Shown piece after piece: positions 1 through 6,474 of a DNA stretch of 9,801 bases. A program made the position numbers and the translations under genes. The notes under the pieces are model-generated. The model made no database searches. It was not told the DNA's origin and saw only the letters and a list, made by a program, of their open reading frames with translations. The DNA lies in NCBI GenBank assembly GCA_934700635.1, contig CAKUXU010000030.1, forward strand, positions 1 to 9,801. The letters are read 5' to 3'. Within the stretch, counting starts at the first letter, position 1, and the number at the start of each line of letters is the position of its first letter. This DNA comes from an uncultured Eubacteriales bacterium. Lineage in GTDB: Bacteria; Bacillota; Clostridia; Oscillospirales; Acutalibacteraceae.

Positions 1-478
1 GTTTAAATACCGGCCACATACCGGATGGCATATATTTTCTATCCCATAAATTTTCATATAAGATATCAGCATCTGCACATTTTGCCTGCATTTCTGTCAT
101 ATACTTTAAAGCAATACCATCATCCATTTCCATAGCGGACTTCATACTGCTGATATATCCGGAAGATGCTGTCAGCAATACATTATTCTCAGGTCTTGCC
201 ATAAAATTCAGAAAAGCTTTTGCTGCATCTGCATGTTCGCTGTCTTTCCAGATTCCAAATGCATCTCCTTCTCCAATACCTACAAATCTTTTTCCTCCTT
301 CTTTGGAGCAAAAATCTGGAAGGAACGCGTAATTTCCATCTGGATTTATTTCCCGGCATCCTACAAAGAAGGTTGCTCCGTTTCCAACCCAGAACGCTGC
401 CTGATTATTTGCAAACCTCTTCACTGTATCATCTACGGAAACGGTCGCATAATCATCATAAAAATAACCAATAGCCAT
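1..478 (-). pseudogene. C-terminal fragment of an ABC transporter extracellular substrate-binding protein (family 1, sugar type)
   Basis: On the minus strand an open frame runs from about 520 to the window edge; 478 is only the first convenient ATG, with no ribosome binding site. From about 445 downward the translation reads like the C-terminal lobe of family 1 solute-binding proteins: RFANNQAAFWVGNGATFF, then GDAFGIWKDSEHADAAKAFL, then a region ending LPSGM-like (YMPSGMWPVF). These proteins bind sugars outside the membrane and deliver them to an ABC permease. No signal peptide or N-terminal lobe is present, and upstream the frame overlaps the end of the TspO gene in another frame, so the 5' part is missing. 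The extreme C terminus lies beyond position 1. Hand-counted GC is about 40% over 1-420, higher than the flanking gene. I infer a broken gene or a chimeric join, not an intact locus. The family call is fairly sure; the substrate is unknown. Confidence 0.7.
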
Positions 479-792
479 AATATCATAAGCCATATAAAAG
501 CAGCTAAAAATGATCGACCGTTAAAAAATAAAAGAGGCCATATAAAGTTAAAAATTAACTGCAATCCATACAACCCTAGGGCAAATGATCCTTTTGAGCT
601 TTTATAAATAATATCCGCGGAAATTGCCATAAGTATATACAGTATAATCCAAACTATAGGAAAAAGCCAGGACGGAGGCGCACCCGGAGGTAAAAGTATA
701 TATTTATAAATATCCATAGAATCTCTTGTTAAAAAAGAAGAAAGTCCACCTACACCCAAACTTATAAGTAAATTAATTATAAGCGACCACAT
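433..792 (-). CDS. TspO/MBR family membrane protein, C-terminally truncated
   Basis: TspO/MBR proteins are five-helix membrane proteins that bind tetrapyrroles such as porphyrins. The 119-residue product shows helix 1 (about 5-22), the conserved loop and helix 2 (PPGAPPSWLFPIVWIILYIL, about 35-54, with the family Pro and Trp positions), helix 3 (LQLIFNFIWPLLFF, 77-90) and helix 4 (about 94-114). It then stops after a non-typical MRPFP end. Family members are usually about 150-170 residues, so helix 5 and the connecting loop are missing. The loss coincides with the start of the substrate-binding-protein fragment read in another frame. The start is ATG with AGGAGGG (801-807) 8 nt upstream. It follows the AAA+ gene on the same strand after 77 nt, with no clear terminator between them. 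Likely non-functional if the truncation is real; it may be full length if the join is an assembly error. Confidence 0.8.
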   Translation of the reverse strand: MWSLIINLLISLGVGGLSSFLTRDSMDIYKYILLPPGAPPSWLFPIVWIILYILMAISADIIYKSSKGSFALGLYGLQLIFNFIWPLLFFNGRSFLAAFIWLMILWLLVIFMMIMRPFP

Positions 793-869
793 AATATTAT
801 CCCTCCTATATTATCTTTAATATTGTATGCTATATTTCATCATTTATTAAAAATATATAGGGGGAAAAA

Positions 870-2906
870 TTAAAGCAGATATCCATATTCTCCAAAATCA
901 TCTTTTGAAACCATTTTTCCTTGTTTTCTTATCTCATATTCTAAAGATTTAATCATAATTTTCATGTCTACTTTACTTTTTTCCGAAGCAGCTATAAATG
1001 CAGCTGTAAGAGCAACATTTTTTATACTTCCTCCTGAAATTTCAAATTGTCTGGAAATAAAATTAAAGTCAATATCTTTAGATAAAGGCACTTCCTTTGA
1101 AAAAATTTTTTTCCAAATTTCCTTTCTTTCTTTTTCACTCGGTAAATTAAAATGTACTACATAATTTATCCTTCTAAAAAATGCTTTATCTATATTTTCA
1201 AGAAAATTTGTAGTCATAATACTAACACCGCTGTGTTCTTCCATTTTTTGAAGCAAATAAGATGTTTCGAGGTTTGCATTTCTGTCATGTGAATCTTTTA
1301 CTTCTGTTCTTTTTGCAAAAATTGCATCTGTTTCATCAAAAAGAAGTATAGCATTGCTTTTTTTTGCAAGGTCAAATATTTCTCCGAGATTTTTTTCGGT
1401 TTCACCTATATATTTAGAAACTACTCTTGACAAATCTACTCTGTATACCTCAAGTCCAAGCTCATTTGCAACAACCTGAGCAGCCATAGTTTTTCCTGTT
1501 CCCGGAGGGCCAGCAAAGAGCATACTAAGACCATTACCGTATAAAATTCTATTACCCATTTTCCATTCATCATAAACAATTTTTCTATACTTAAGCTGAT
1601 TACAAGCCCTTTTAATTAAATTTTTTTCCTTTGAGTTCAAAATCAATTCATCCCATTGATGTTTCTTTTTGATAAGAGTCGCTTTTTCAGAAAGTTCATC
1701 GGACATTTGAGCATAAATACCTTGAGTTATTTCATTATTGCCAATTAAAGATTTTCCTTCAAAATAGCCTTGATTCGCAGCATAACTGATGCTTCTTTTT
1801 ATTTGATATGGATTTAATAAAAATTTACTTGAAAGCTCCGAGATGTCTAATTTTTTATCTATTTTAAAATTTTTTAGCTCATCCTTCCAAGATTTAAATC
1901 TTTCTTCCATCGAAAGTTCCGAAAGCTCAATGTTAATAAATTTTATATCGTTTACCTTCCCTATAAAATTAATTTTTTTATCAGACAAAATAAAAACAAT
2001 ATTAGAAAATTTTCGAGCAATATCCAGTGCAAGATAAATCATAGAAGTTTCATTTTCAACTATCCCTTTAAAGCAAATAAAACCTCCTATAAAAAGAGCC
2101 TCTCTGCAAGCTGTAAGAATAGTTTTTTCATAGTTTTCATTTTTTAAATTGCTAATATTAACAGTGACTAGTGCTTTATCGCAAAGCTTTATTACTCTTT
2201 TTAAAATAATATTTTTACCTATTCCGTCTTCACCGTTTATGCACACGCAATTACAATCGAAAATATCGGTTTTTTTTAAAAAATTATAGATCTTGAGTGC
2301 TATTTCTTCTCGTATAGGAAGTTTACAATCATTAATTTTTTCTGGGACAACAACATCTACCCCAGGAATTTTTATTTTTTCTTCTGCGTTGCTCATGATA
2401 TTTTGAAAAACTCTTTCGTCGATCTTTAGAGAATCATCAACAAAGCAAAGAGAATTCATTTTTTCCTTTAAATCCAAAAGCAAACTATAATAATTTTTTA
2501 TCTCGGAAATATTTTCAACAAAAAAGTATAGCTTCAAAACTGCACTGTAAGTTAAGGCATTTTCATTTTCTATTTTTAAAATCAAATCTTTATATTTCTT
2601 TTCTACCCTGTACATAACAGAAATTAAAAATACAAACCATTCTAAATTATTAAATTCACAAACTTTTTTAAAATAATAAGCAGAAAAGAAATCATCTTTA
2701 ATGCTGTTTTCCAGTTTAGTTTTCATAATTAGAGACTCATACCTATAATTTTTAACCGCTTCTTCCCTTTGACTTTCTAAAGACATTTCATTTCTTGACT
2801 TAATATACTTTTCTATAAAAAGTTCTATTTGATTGAATTCCGAAAACATATATTCAAAATTATTTTCATAAACTGACATATCCAAAATTAAATACCACAC
2901 TTTCAA
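870..2906 (-). CDS. AAA+ ATPase of eCIS type (Afp15/Pvc15-like), with a degenerate first nucleotide-binding domain
   Basis: 678 residues. The C-terminal AAA+ module is complete: Walker A GPPGTGKT (466-473), Walker B LLFDETDA (521-528), sensor 1 around TTN (565-567), arginine-finger pair R578-R579, and a sensor-2 region GGSIKN (625-630). An earlier Walker A-like loop GEDGIGKN (225-232) has Asn in place of the Thr/Ser, and no convincing Walker B follows, so this first domain looks inactive. Residues 1-180 are mostly helical with no motif I recognise. Large AAA+ ATPases of this plan accompany extracellular contractile injection systems and are thought to act in particle assembly or cargo loading. 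The adjacent DUF4280 gene, 5 nt upstream, and the nearby DUF4255 gene support that placement. The start is TTG at 2906 by coupling to the upstream stop; ATG at 2879 (residue 10) is an alternative. Neither has a strong ribosome binding site. It is the last gene of the run. Confidence 0.88.
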   Translation of the reverse strand: MKVWYLILDMSVYENNFEYMFSEFNQIELFIEKYIKSRNEMSLESQREEAVKNYRYESLIMKTKLENSIKDDFFSAYYFKKVCEFNNLEWFVFLISVMYRVEKKYKDLILKIENENALTYSAVLKLYFFVENISEIKNYYSLLLDLKEKMNSLCFVDDSLKIDERVFQNIMSNAEEKIKIPGVDVVVPEKINDCKLPIREEIALKIYNFLKKTDIFDCNCVCINGEDGIGKNIILKRVIKLCDKALVTVNISNLKNENYEKTILTACREALFIGGFICFKGIVENETSMIYLALDIARKFSNIVFILSDKKINFIGKVNDIKFINIELSELSMEERFKSWKDELKNFKIDKKLDISELSSKFLLNPYQIKRSISYAANQGYFEGKSLIGNNEITQGIYAQMSDELSEKATLIKKKHQWDELILNSKEKNLIKRACNQLKYRKIVYDEWKMGNRILYGNGLSMLFAGPPGTGKTMAAQVVANELGLEVYRVDLSRVVSKYIGETEKNLGEIFDLAKKSNAILLFDETDAIFAKRTEVKDSHDRNANLETSYLLQKMEEHSGVSIMTTNFLENIDKAFFRRINYVVHFNLPSEKERKEIWKKIFSKEVPLSKDIDFNFISRQFEISGGSIKNVALTAAFIAASEKSKVDMKIMIKSLEYEIRKQGKMVSKDDFGEYGYLL

Positions 2907-2911
2907 ACTTC

Positions 2912-3301
2912 TTAAGGAATTGTAATCGTTGCTTGACCTGGATTAACTATAGATATAACCCCTCCGTAGCTACACATAAGCTTTGAAGTATTATTAAGTG
3001 CAGGGTTATTTCTAACCATTACCGTAGGGCAACCAGGTGCCCACGGAGCGGTTGTTGCAGGAATACACGGCATAGGAGTTAACACTCCCATTGCAGCAGC
3101 TGTTGCAGAAGCTACCTGAGGATTTGAAAGAGAAGTACACATTGCAAAAGGCATAATATTAACCATAGGTTTATTGTCCATAATTGTTGCTAAGGGATTA
3201 TTTTGACCTGTAGCCATACACAAAGGCATAACTACCAAAGAAGACGGAGCAGTACCCATCGAACACATGCATTGTGCCGAATTAACAACTAAAACACCCA
3301 C
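2912..3301 (-). CDS. DUF4280 PAAR-like spike-tip protein
   Basis: 129 residues from GTG at 3301. The sequence matches the DUF4280 pattern throughout: an opening V(N)SAQCMCSMGTAPSSLVV, a central PMVNIMPFAMCTS, then GVLTPMPCIPATTAPW, NNPALNNTSKLMC and a closing GGVISIVNPGQ. DUF4280 proteins are PAAR-like and are expected to cap the spike of contractile injection particles. A GTG at 3310 would add three residues, but it lies inside the ribosome binding site AAAGGTGAT (3306-3314), which is well placed for the GTG at 3301, and the family start fits there too. The protein has seven cysteines (11, 13, 28, 55, 79, 91, 110), many methionines and no histidine, so any metal site would differ from the histidine-containing site of classic PAAR tips. 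It starts 14 nt after the small upstream ORF and ends 5 nt before the ATPase. The family call is confident; the tip role is inferred from the family. Confidence 0.9.
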   Translation of the reverse strand: MGVLVVNSAQCMCSMGTAPSSLVVMPLCMATGQNNPLATIMDNKPMVNIMPFAMCTSLSNPQVASATAAAMGVLTPMPCIPATTAPWAPGCPTVMVRNNPALNNTSKLMCSYGGVISIVNPGQATITIP

Positions 3302-3305
3302 AAAT

Positions 3306-3314
3306 ATCACCTTT
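3306..3314 (-). promoter_or_regulatory. Ribosome binding site deciding the DUF4280 start
   Basis: AAAGGTGAT on the minus strand pairs with the 16S 3' end and stands 4 nt before GTG (3299-3301). It contains the upstream GTG at 3310, which is therefore unlikely to be the start. Confidence 0.7.
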
Positions 3315-3315
3315 C

Positions 3316-3573
3316 TTAAATTTTTGTTTTTTCACGCATTTTTCTAAATTTTGCATCTATATAAAAAACTTCTCCTGTGTCGTGTTTTCCTTGAACATCT
3401 ACTTTAATATTAGATTTAGTATTATCCCAAATGATTTCAAATTCTAAAATATCATCTTTCATAAAAGAAGTCATTAACGGCATAACAAGTCTTCCTGAAG
3501 AATCGGTTTTTAAATCCCAAACGGCATAAAATTTTCCACCAGGCTCAAGTGCATTTTCTAAATTATCTTTCAA
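3316..3573 (-). CDS. Small unknown protein in the eCIS-like operon
   Basis: 85 residues from TTG at 3573; I do not recognise a family. The sequence has no signal peptide and no membrane segment. It alternates hydrophobic and polar residues, as in a beta sandwich: FYAVWDLK, then GRLVMPLM, then DILEFEIIWDN, then IKVDVQGKHD, then GEVFYIDAKF, ending in a basic tail (RKMREKTKI). The start is doubtful. There is no ribosome binding site, and the frame is the same as that of the preceding gene, separated only by TAA TAA and two codons. Translation could occur by reinitiation after the upstream stop, or the ORF could be the detached C-terminal domain of that gene. The next gene has its own strong ribosome binding site starting right at this ORF's end. 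The coding character (conserved-looking amino-acid mix, tight packing) supports a real product, but expression is uncertain. Confidence 0.6.
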   Translation of the reverse strand: MKDNLENALEPGGKFYAVWDLKTDSSGRLVMPLMTSFMKDDILEFEIIWDNTKSNIKVDVQGKHDTGEVFYIDAKFRKMREKTKI

Positions 3574-3582
3574 AATAAATTA

Positions 3583-4107
3583 TTATTTATCTTGATTATA
3601 TCTCCAAAAAAACAAAGGTATTTTTTGTTTTTCAAATTCATAAATATATTTTTGACCAAGAAGCGAAAAATTCATGTCAACATTTAATTTAAGCTCATCA
3701 GACCCAGATTCAGCATTTTCAATAAGCTTTAAAAAACTAAGTTCATTTTTAAGACGCAAAACCATTTGTTTATTTTCGAGATTTTTTTTGTATCTCTTAC
3801 AAGTAATTTCCAAACGACTGACATTCATAATATTTTGATTGTCTGCTTGATAAGATAAATCGGAAATAATTTCTTTTGTTTTATTCTCTTCAAGTGTTAT
3901 CGAAAAATTTAAACTGTTATATCCTTTACAATCTACACTGATTTCATATTCTCCTGGATACAAATTTGAAAAAACATAATGACCGTCTTTTTTTCGGGTA
4001 TAAGGATTTTGCTTTCCGTTACAAAGGATAACTGCACTCGTTACTGGCATTTTAGAATAAATATCTTTTAAGAGAATAACAAGTGAAGCCTTATGAATTA
4101 CTCTCAA
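3583..4107 (-). CDS. Carboxypeptidase-regulatory-like domain protein of the eCIS-like operon
   Basis: 174 residues. Residues about 7-85 resemble the transthyretin-like or carboxypeptidase-regulatory-like beta fold; the signature stretch is KKDGHYVFSNLYPGEYEISV followed by a CKGY turn, close to the usual dG-Y-F-nL-pG-Y-v-GY pattern. Residues about 90-174 form a second, unrecognised, charged part ending in an aromatic patch (IPLFFWRYNQDK). There is no signal peptide, so it is probably made in the cytoplasm, which would fit a particle component or adaptor. The start is TTG at 4107, supported by AGGAGG (4115-4120) 7 nt upstream; no better ATG is present. It lies 25 nt after the DUF4255 gene and ends in two consecutive in-frame TAA codons before the next ORF. 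Such beta domains often act as small structural or binding modules; the role here is inferred from context only. Confidence 0.75.
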   Translation of the reverse strand: MRVIHKASLVILLKDIYSKMPVTSAVILCNGKQNPYTRKKDGHYVFSNLYPGEYEISVDCKGYNSLNFSITLEENKTKEIISDLSYQADNQNIMNVSRLEITCKRYKKNLENKQMVLRLKNELSFLKLIENAESGSDELKLNVDMNFSLLGQKYIYEFEKQKIPLFFWRYNQDK

Positions 4108-4114
4108 GATAAAA

Positions 4115-4120
4115 CCTCCT
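4115..4120 (-). promoter_or_regulatory. Ribosome binding site fixing the TTG start at 4107
   Basis: AGGAGG on the minus strand, 7 nt before TTG (4105-4107). It is the strongest site within the operon and decides a non-ATG start for the carboxypeptidase-regulatory-like protein. Confidence 0.75.
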
Positions 4121-4132
4121 TTTTAAAATACT

Positions 4133-4954
4133 TTAAATATCAAAAGAATCGTCCGACTCTTCGTCAGTATTTTCTTCTTCGTCCGAAGAGTCACTTTCGT
4201 CTTCTTCACTTTCATCATAAGAAGAATCATCTTCTTCTAAATCTTCATCGCTGGTATCGTCGTCCTCGTCCTCGTCTTCATCTTCGCCCTCATCTTCATC
4301 TTCATCTGGTCTTTGAGTATATTCATCATCTATGTCTTCATCCTTGATATGGGTCTCAAAAGTAAGTACTTTCTCAGGAGTATATTGTTGACTTCCAAGG
4401 TAAACAGTTTCGACTCTTTTCTTAGCTTTGTGAATATTACCGGAATCTATAGCAACCGGACCAACAACATAAAAAACCGACAACTTATATGGTTCTCCAA
4501 ACATAGTCCAAATTTTAACTTTCTCTTCCATATTAATCGGTAGCATACTTATCGGTACGTTTTCTATTGGCATACCGGCATTGTTAGGCATATACCTTGC
4601 CGGAATGGTAGGATTATCTTTAAAAACCTGAATTATCTTTCCTATGATCTTAGCTTCATCTAAGGCTTTCGTTTCTATTTCAGCTTTACTGCTAACAGAA
4701 ATAACATAATAAAGTTCAACCATAGCCGGTGGATCCTGAACACTACCATCAGGAAGTGTTTTATTTTCCGCAGCTCTTCCGCTAGTATCCTCTTTTATAT
4801 CGTAAGGATGCAGTCCAACTATATATCCCCCTCTTTCTTTAGGGTCACAAATTCCTATGCTTTCAGCTTTATCAACAGGTTCCGGGACTAATTTATCTCT
4901 TAAAAGAGCAACTATTCCTTTTCCTATGTCAGAAATAATTGTATATTTGGCCAT
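4133..4954 (-). CDS. DUF4255 (Pvc16/Afp16-like) tail-terminator protein with a long acidic C-terminal tail
   Basis: 273 residues. Residues about 1-200 match the DUF4255/Pvc16 N-terminal family: start YTIISDIGKGIVALLRDKLV, a middle VELYYVISVSS, the ALDEAKIIGKIIQVFKDNP helix, then PISMLPINMEEKVKIWTMFG and KLSVFYVVGPVAID. In extracellular contractile injection systems this protein closes the distal end of the tube and sheath. Residues 205-273 are an added tail in which 46 of 69 residues are Asp or Glu by hand count, the rest mainly Ser, Thr and Gly, with a single Arg and no Lys. Family members usually end near the folded domain (about 180-210 residues), so the tail is unusual. The start is ATG at 4954, with AAGGAG (4966-4971) 11 nt upstream. 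It sits 21 nt behind the exported stalk-domain gene. The family is confident; the function of the tail is unknown. Confidence 0.9.
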   Translation of the reverse strand: MAKYTIISDIGKGIVALLRDKLVPEPVDKAESIGICDPKERGGYIVGLHPYDIKEDTSGRAAENKTLPDGSVQDPPAMVELYYVISVSSKAEIETKALDEAKIIGKIIQVFKDNPTIPARYMPNNAGMPIENVPISMLPINMEEKVKIWTMFGEPYKLSVFYVVGPVAIDSGNIHKAKKRVETVYLGSQQYTPEKVLTFETHIKDEDIDDEYTQRPDEDEDEGEDEDEDEDDDTSDEDLEEDDSSYDESEEDESDSSDEEENTDEESDDSFDI

Positions 4955-4975
4955 TTAATAACACACTCCTTAATA

Positions 4976-6175
4976 TTAATCTTTGTTAAGCTGGTTAGGA
5001 ACACTTGTATTTTCAAGTTGGACTAAATTCTTATAAAGAATAACAAAATTGTATTCAGGTATAGATATATAAGAAATATCATAAGCAGTAGCAAAAAATT
5101 CAATTGGCATATAGTAAGAGCTTTCATACGAAAGAATCGGAACAGGTAGATTATAAGGTTTATCATTAAGATATGCTACATTTTCTCCTGCCACTATTTC
5201 TAAAATTTTATCTGGAGAGGTTATGACCATTGTCGCATTGTTATACATATACTCAATGGAAGCATCAATATACTGATATAAATCATCAATCGAAAGCAAA
5301 ATATGATTGTCGTACATAATCGGAGAATGTTTTATATTGAAATACCCATTTAAAAATACGACTTGTTCAGGTGCAATACCTGCGGCTTTTTTCCCGGTAC
5401 CAGAAAAATTTTCGGATTCCTTTAAAAGATTGTCGTAACTTTCTGCTGGATACTGTTGTTTTTGGTAGGACTGGAGTATTGTTACCGCAACTTGAAGAGT
5501 ATTTTTTGCAAGCTCAAGTCTTTCGCCTTCAACTAAATTTTCATTTACTATTTTATTTAAAATAATAACATCTAAAAGGCTTCTTTGCTGAATATTAAGG
5601 CTACTAATGTCCTTAGTGTCAACAAGACTTTCAATTTCGGCCAAAGTTTCTTGAAGTTTTTTAGAATCATCACTGCTCAGAGATTTCAAAACCAAAAGTG
5701 CTTCATCCGAAACTGCACCATCTAAATCCGAAGCTATAGTGTCAACCGAAAGTATTTTTTTAACTTCGGAATCAACAGCAGCTATACCAGAATTTTTCTT
5801 TTTCATTGCTTCTATGAGACTATTAACACTATCAAGTTGTTTTTGAAGCTCATAGGAGGTTTTCATGTTTGATGCATATTCTTGAAGAGCTGAATTCCCC
5901 GAAAGTTGAGCTCTTTTTATTATTTCATCGAGTTTTTCAAGTATATTGTCAATGCTTCCGGAAATTTTTATGTCTTCTATTATTTTATCTATTTCTTCAT
6001 TTGTAAGCGATGACTCGGAATATGAATTACTTAAATTTTCATTTTTAGAACTATCGGAACTTGTTTCAAGAGCTTCTGAGAATCCACATATCATTGCCAA
6101 AGCGAAAAAACTTGTAATAACACTCATAGTCATGTCTCTTCGAACGTATCTTAAAATTCTTTGCATTGATTTCAT
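4976..6175 (-). CDS. Exported protein with helical region and copper-amine-oxidase-N-like (stalk) domain
   Basis: 399 residues. A signal peptide is visible: basic n-region (Arg/Lys to about residue 13), hydrophobic core about 17-32 and a likely cleavage after S33-E34-A35. Residues 36-60 are Ser/Asn/Glu-rich; residues about 60-255 are predominantly amphipathic helix and could be coiled coil. Residues about 272-383 look like the copper amine oxidase N-terminal-like fold: a strand around VVFLNGYF, LLSIDDLYQYIDASIEYMYNN (292-312), MVITSPDKILEIVAG (316-330), and SSYYMPIEFFATAY (352-365). In Firmicutes this fold is common in surface proteins and is usually not a copper enzyme. The start is ATG at 6175 with GAGGAG (6185-6190) 9 nt upstream. 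It is the first gene of the run, directly behind a promoter. I infer a cell-surface protein co-expressed with the eCIS-like genes; a link to particle anchoring or release is speculation. Confidence 0.8.
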   Translation of the reverse strand: MKSMQRILRYVRRDMTMSVITSFFALAMICGFSEALETSSDSSKNENLSNSYSESSLTNEEIDKIIEDIKISGSIDNILEKLDEIIKRAQLSGNSALQEYASNMKTSYELQKQLDSVNSLIEAMKKKNSGIAAVDSEVKKILSVDTIASDLDGAVSDEALLVLKSLSSDDSKKLQETLAEIESLVDTKDISSLNIQQRSLLDVIILNKIVNENLVEGERLELAKNTLQVAVTILQSYQKQQYPAESYDNLLKESENFSGTGKKAAGIAPEQVVFLNGYFNIKHSPIMYDNHILLSIDDLYQYIDASIEYMYNNATMVITSPDKILEIVAGENVAYLNDKPYNLPVPILSYESSYYMPIEFFATAYDISYISIPEYNFVILYKNLVQLENTSVPNQLNKD

Positions 6176-6228
6176 AAATACACGCTCCTCATATTTATTA
6201 AACTATTGATATACATTTTAGCACAATT

Positions 6229-6257
6229 ATTTTAGAATTTTGTATGTTTTCTATCAA
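6229..6257 (-). promoter_or_regulatory. Sigma-A type promoter of the eCIS-like operon
   Basis: Read on the minus strand: -35 TTGATA (6252-6257), exactly 17 nt spacer, -10 TAAAAT (6229-6234). Predicted start of transcription is near 6222, leaving a leader of about 47 nt before the ATG at 6175. A second TGCTAAAAT (6215-6223) nearer the gene has an extended -10 look but no matching -35. Promoter-like words are common in AT-rich DNA, but this one has near-consensus boxes, ideal spacing and the right position. Confidence 0.6.
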
Positions 6258-6465
6258 TATTTAAAAATTTATAATAACTTAAAATAAACTCCACTTCTTT
6301 AAAATTTGTACCAAATGAAATTTTTAAATGTTTTAAATATCTTTAATTCAAAAAATTAAACATAGTTTTGAATAAAGCTTTATTTTAAAAGCTCTTTTTT
6401 ATATACTTAAATAAATGTCTTAAAATTTAAACTTAGATTTTTGTAATAATATATCTTTTGATTTT

Positions 6466-6474
6466 TGATATAAT
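6466..6474 (+). promoter_or_regulatory. Candidate extended -10 promoter for pnp
   Basis: TGATATAAT is a perfect extended -10 box (TGnTATAAT) located 33 nt before the pnp ATG, giving a predicted leader of roughly 25-30 nt that still contains the GGAGG at 6496-6500. No good -35 box stands at the expected 17-nt spacing, which an extended -10 can tolerate. Confidence 0.45.

Larger units (their letters stand above)
870..6175 (-). other. Putative eCIS-like accessory operon (six genes)
   Basis: Six genes run on the minus strand with gaps of 21, 25, 9, 14 and 5 nt, so they are very probably one transcription unit from the promoter at 6229-6257. Three products (DUF4255, DUF4280, large AAA+ ATPase) belong to families characteristic of extracellular contractile injection systems. 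Sheath, tube, baseplate, VgrG-like spike, LysM adaptor and tape-measure genes are absent here. The downstream gene, TspO, is unrelated and begins after 77 nt. Confidence 0.75.

Noticed and set aside
233..607. Plus-strand ORF of 124 codons across the join near 440
   Set aside because: It is antisense to the binding-protein fragment and TspO, both of which have clear family signatures; the plus-strand protein has none.
793..869. Terminator between the ATPase and TspO genes
   Set aside because: There is no stem with a following T run in this 77-bp gap; only AT-rich sequence and the TspO ribosome binding site are visible.
1351..2280. T8 homopolymer runs in the ATPase gene as phase-variation sites
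   Set aside because: Runs of this length are common in such AT-rich coding DNA, are scattered and not near the gene start, and the frame is intact.
4140..4320. Possible tandem DNA repeat or CRISPR-like array in the acidic-tail region
   Set aside because: Only short codon-level repetition (GAT/GAA/TCT) is seen, without fixed-length units or spacers.
4093..4347. Plus-strand ORF with a striking His/Leu-rich protein
   Set aside because: It is the antisense shadow of the Asp/Glu-rich tail of the DUF4255 gene; repeated GAT/GAA codons read backwards give this composition. It has no supported start.
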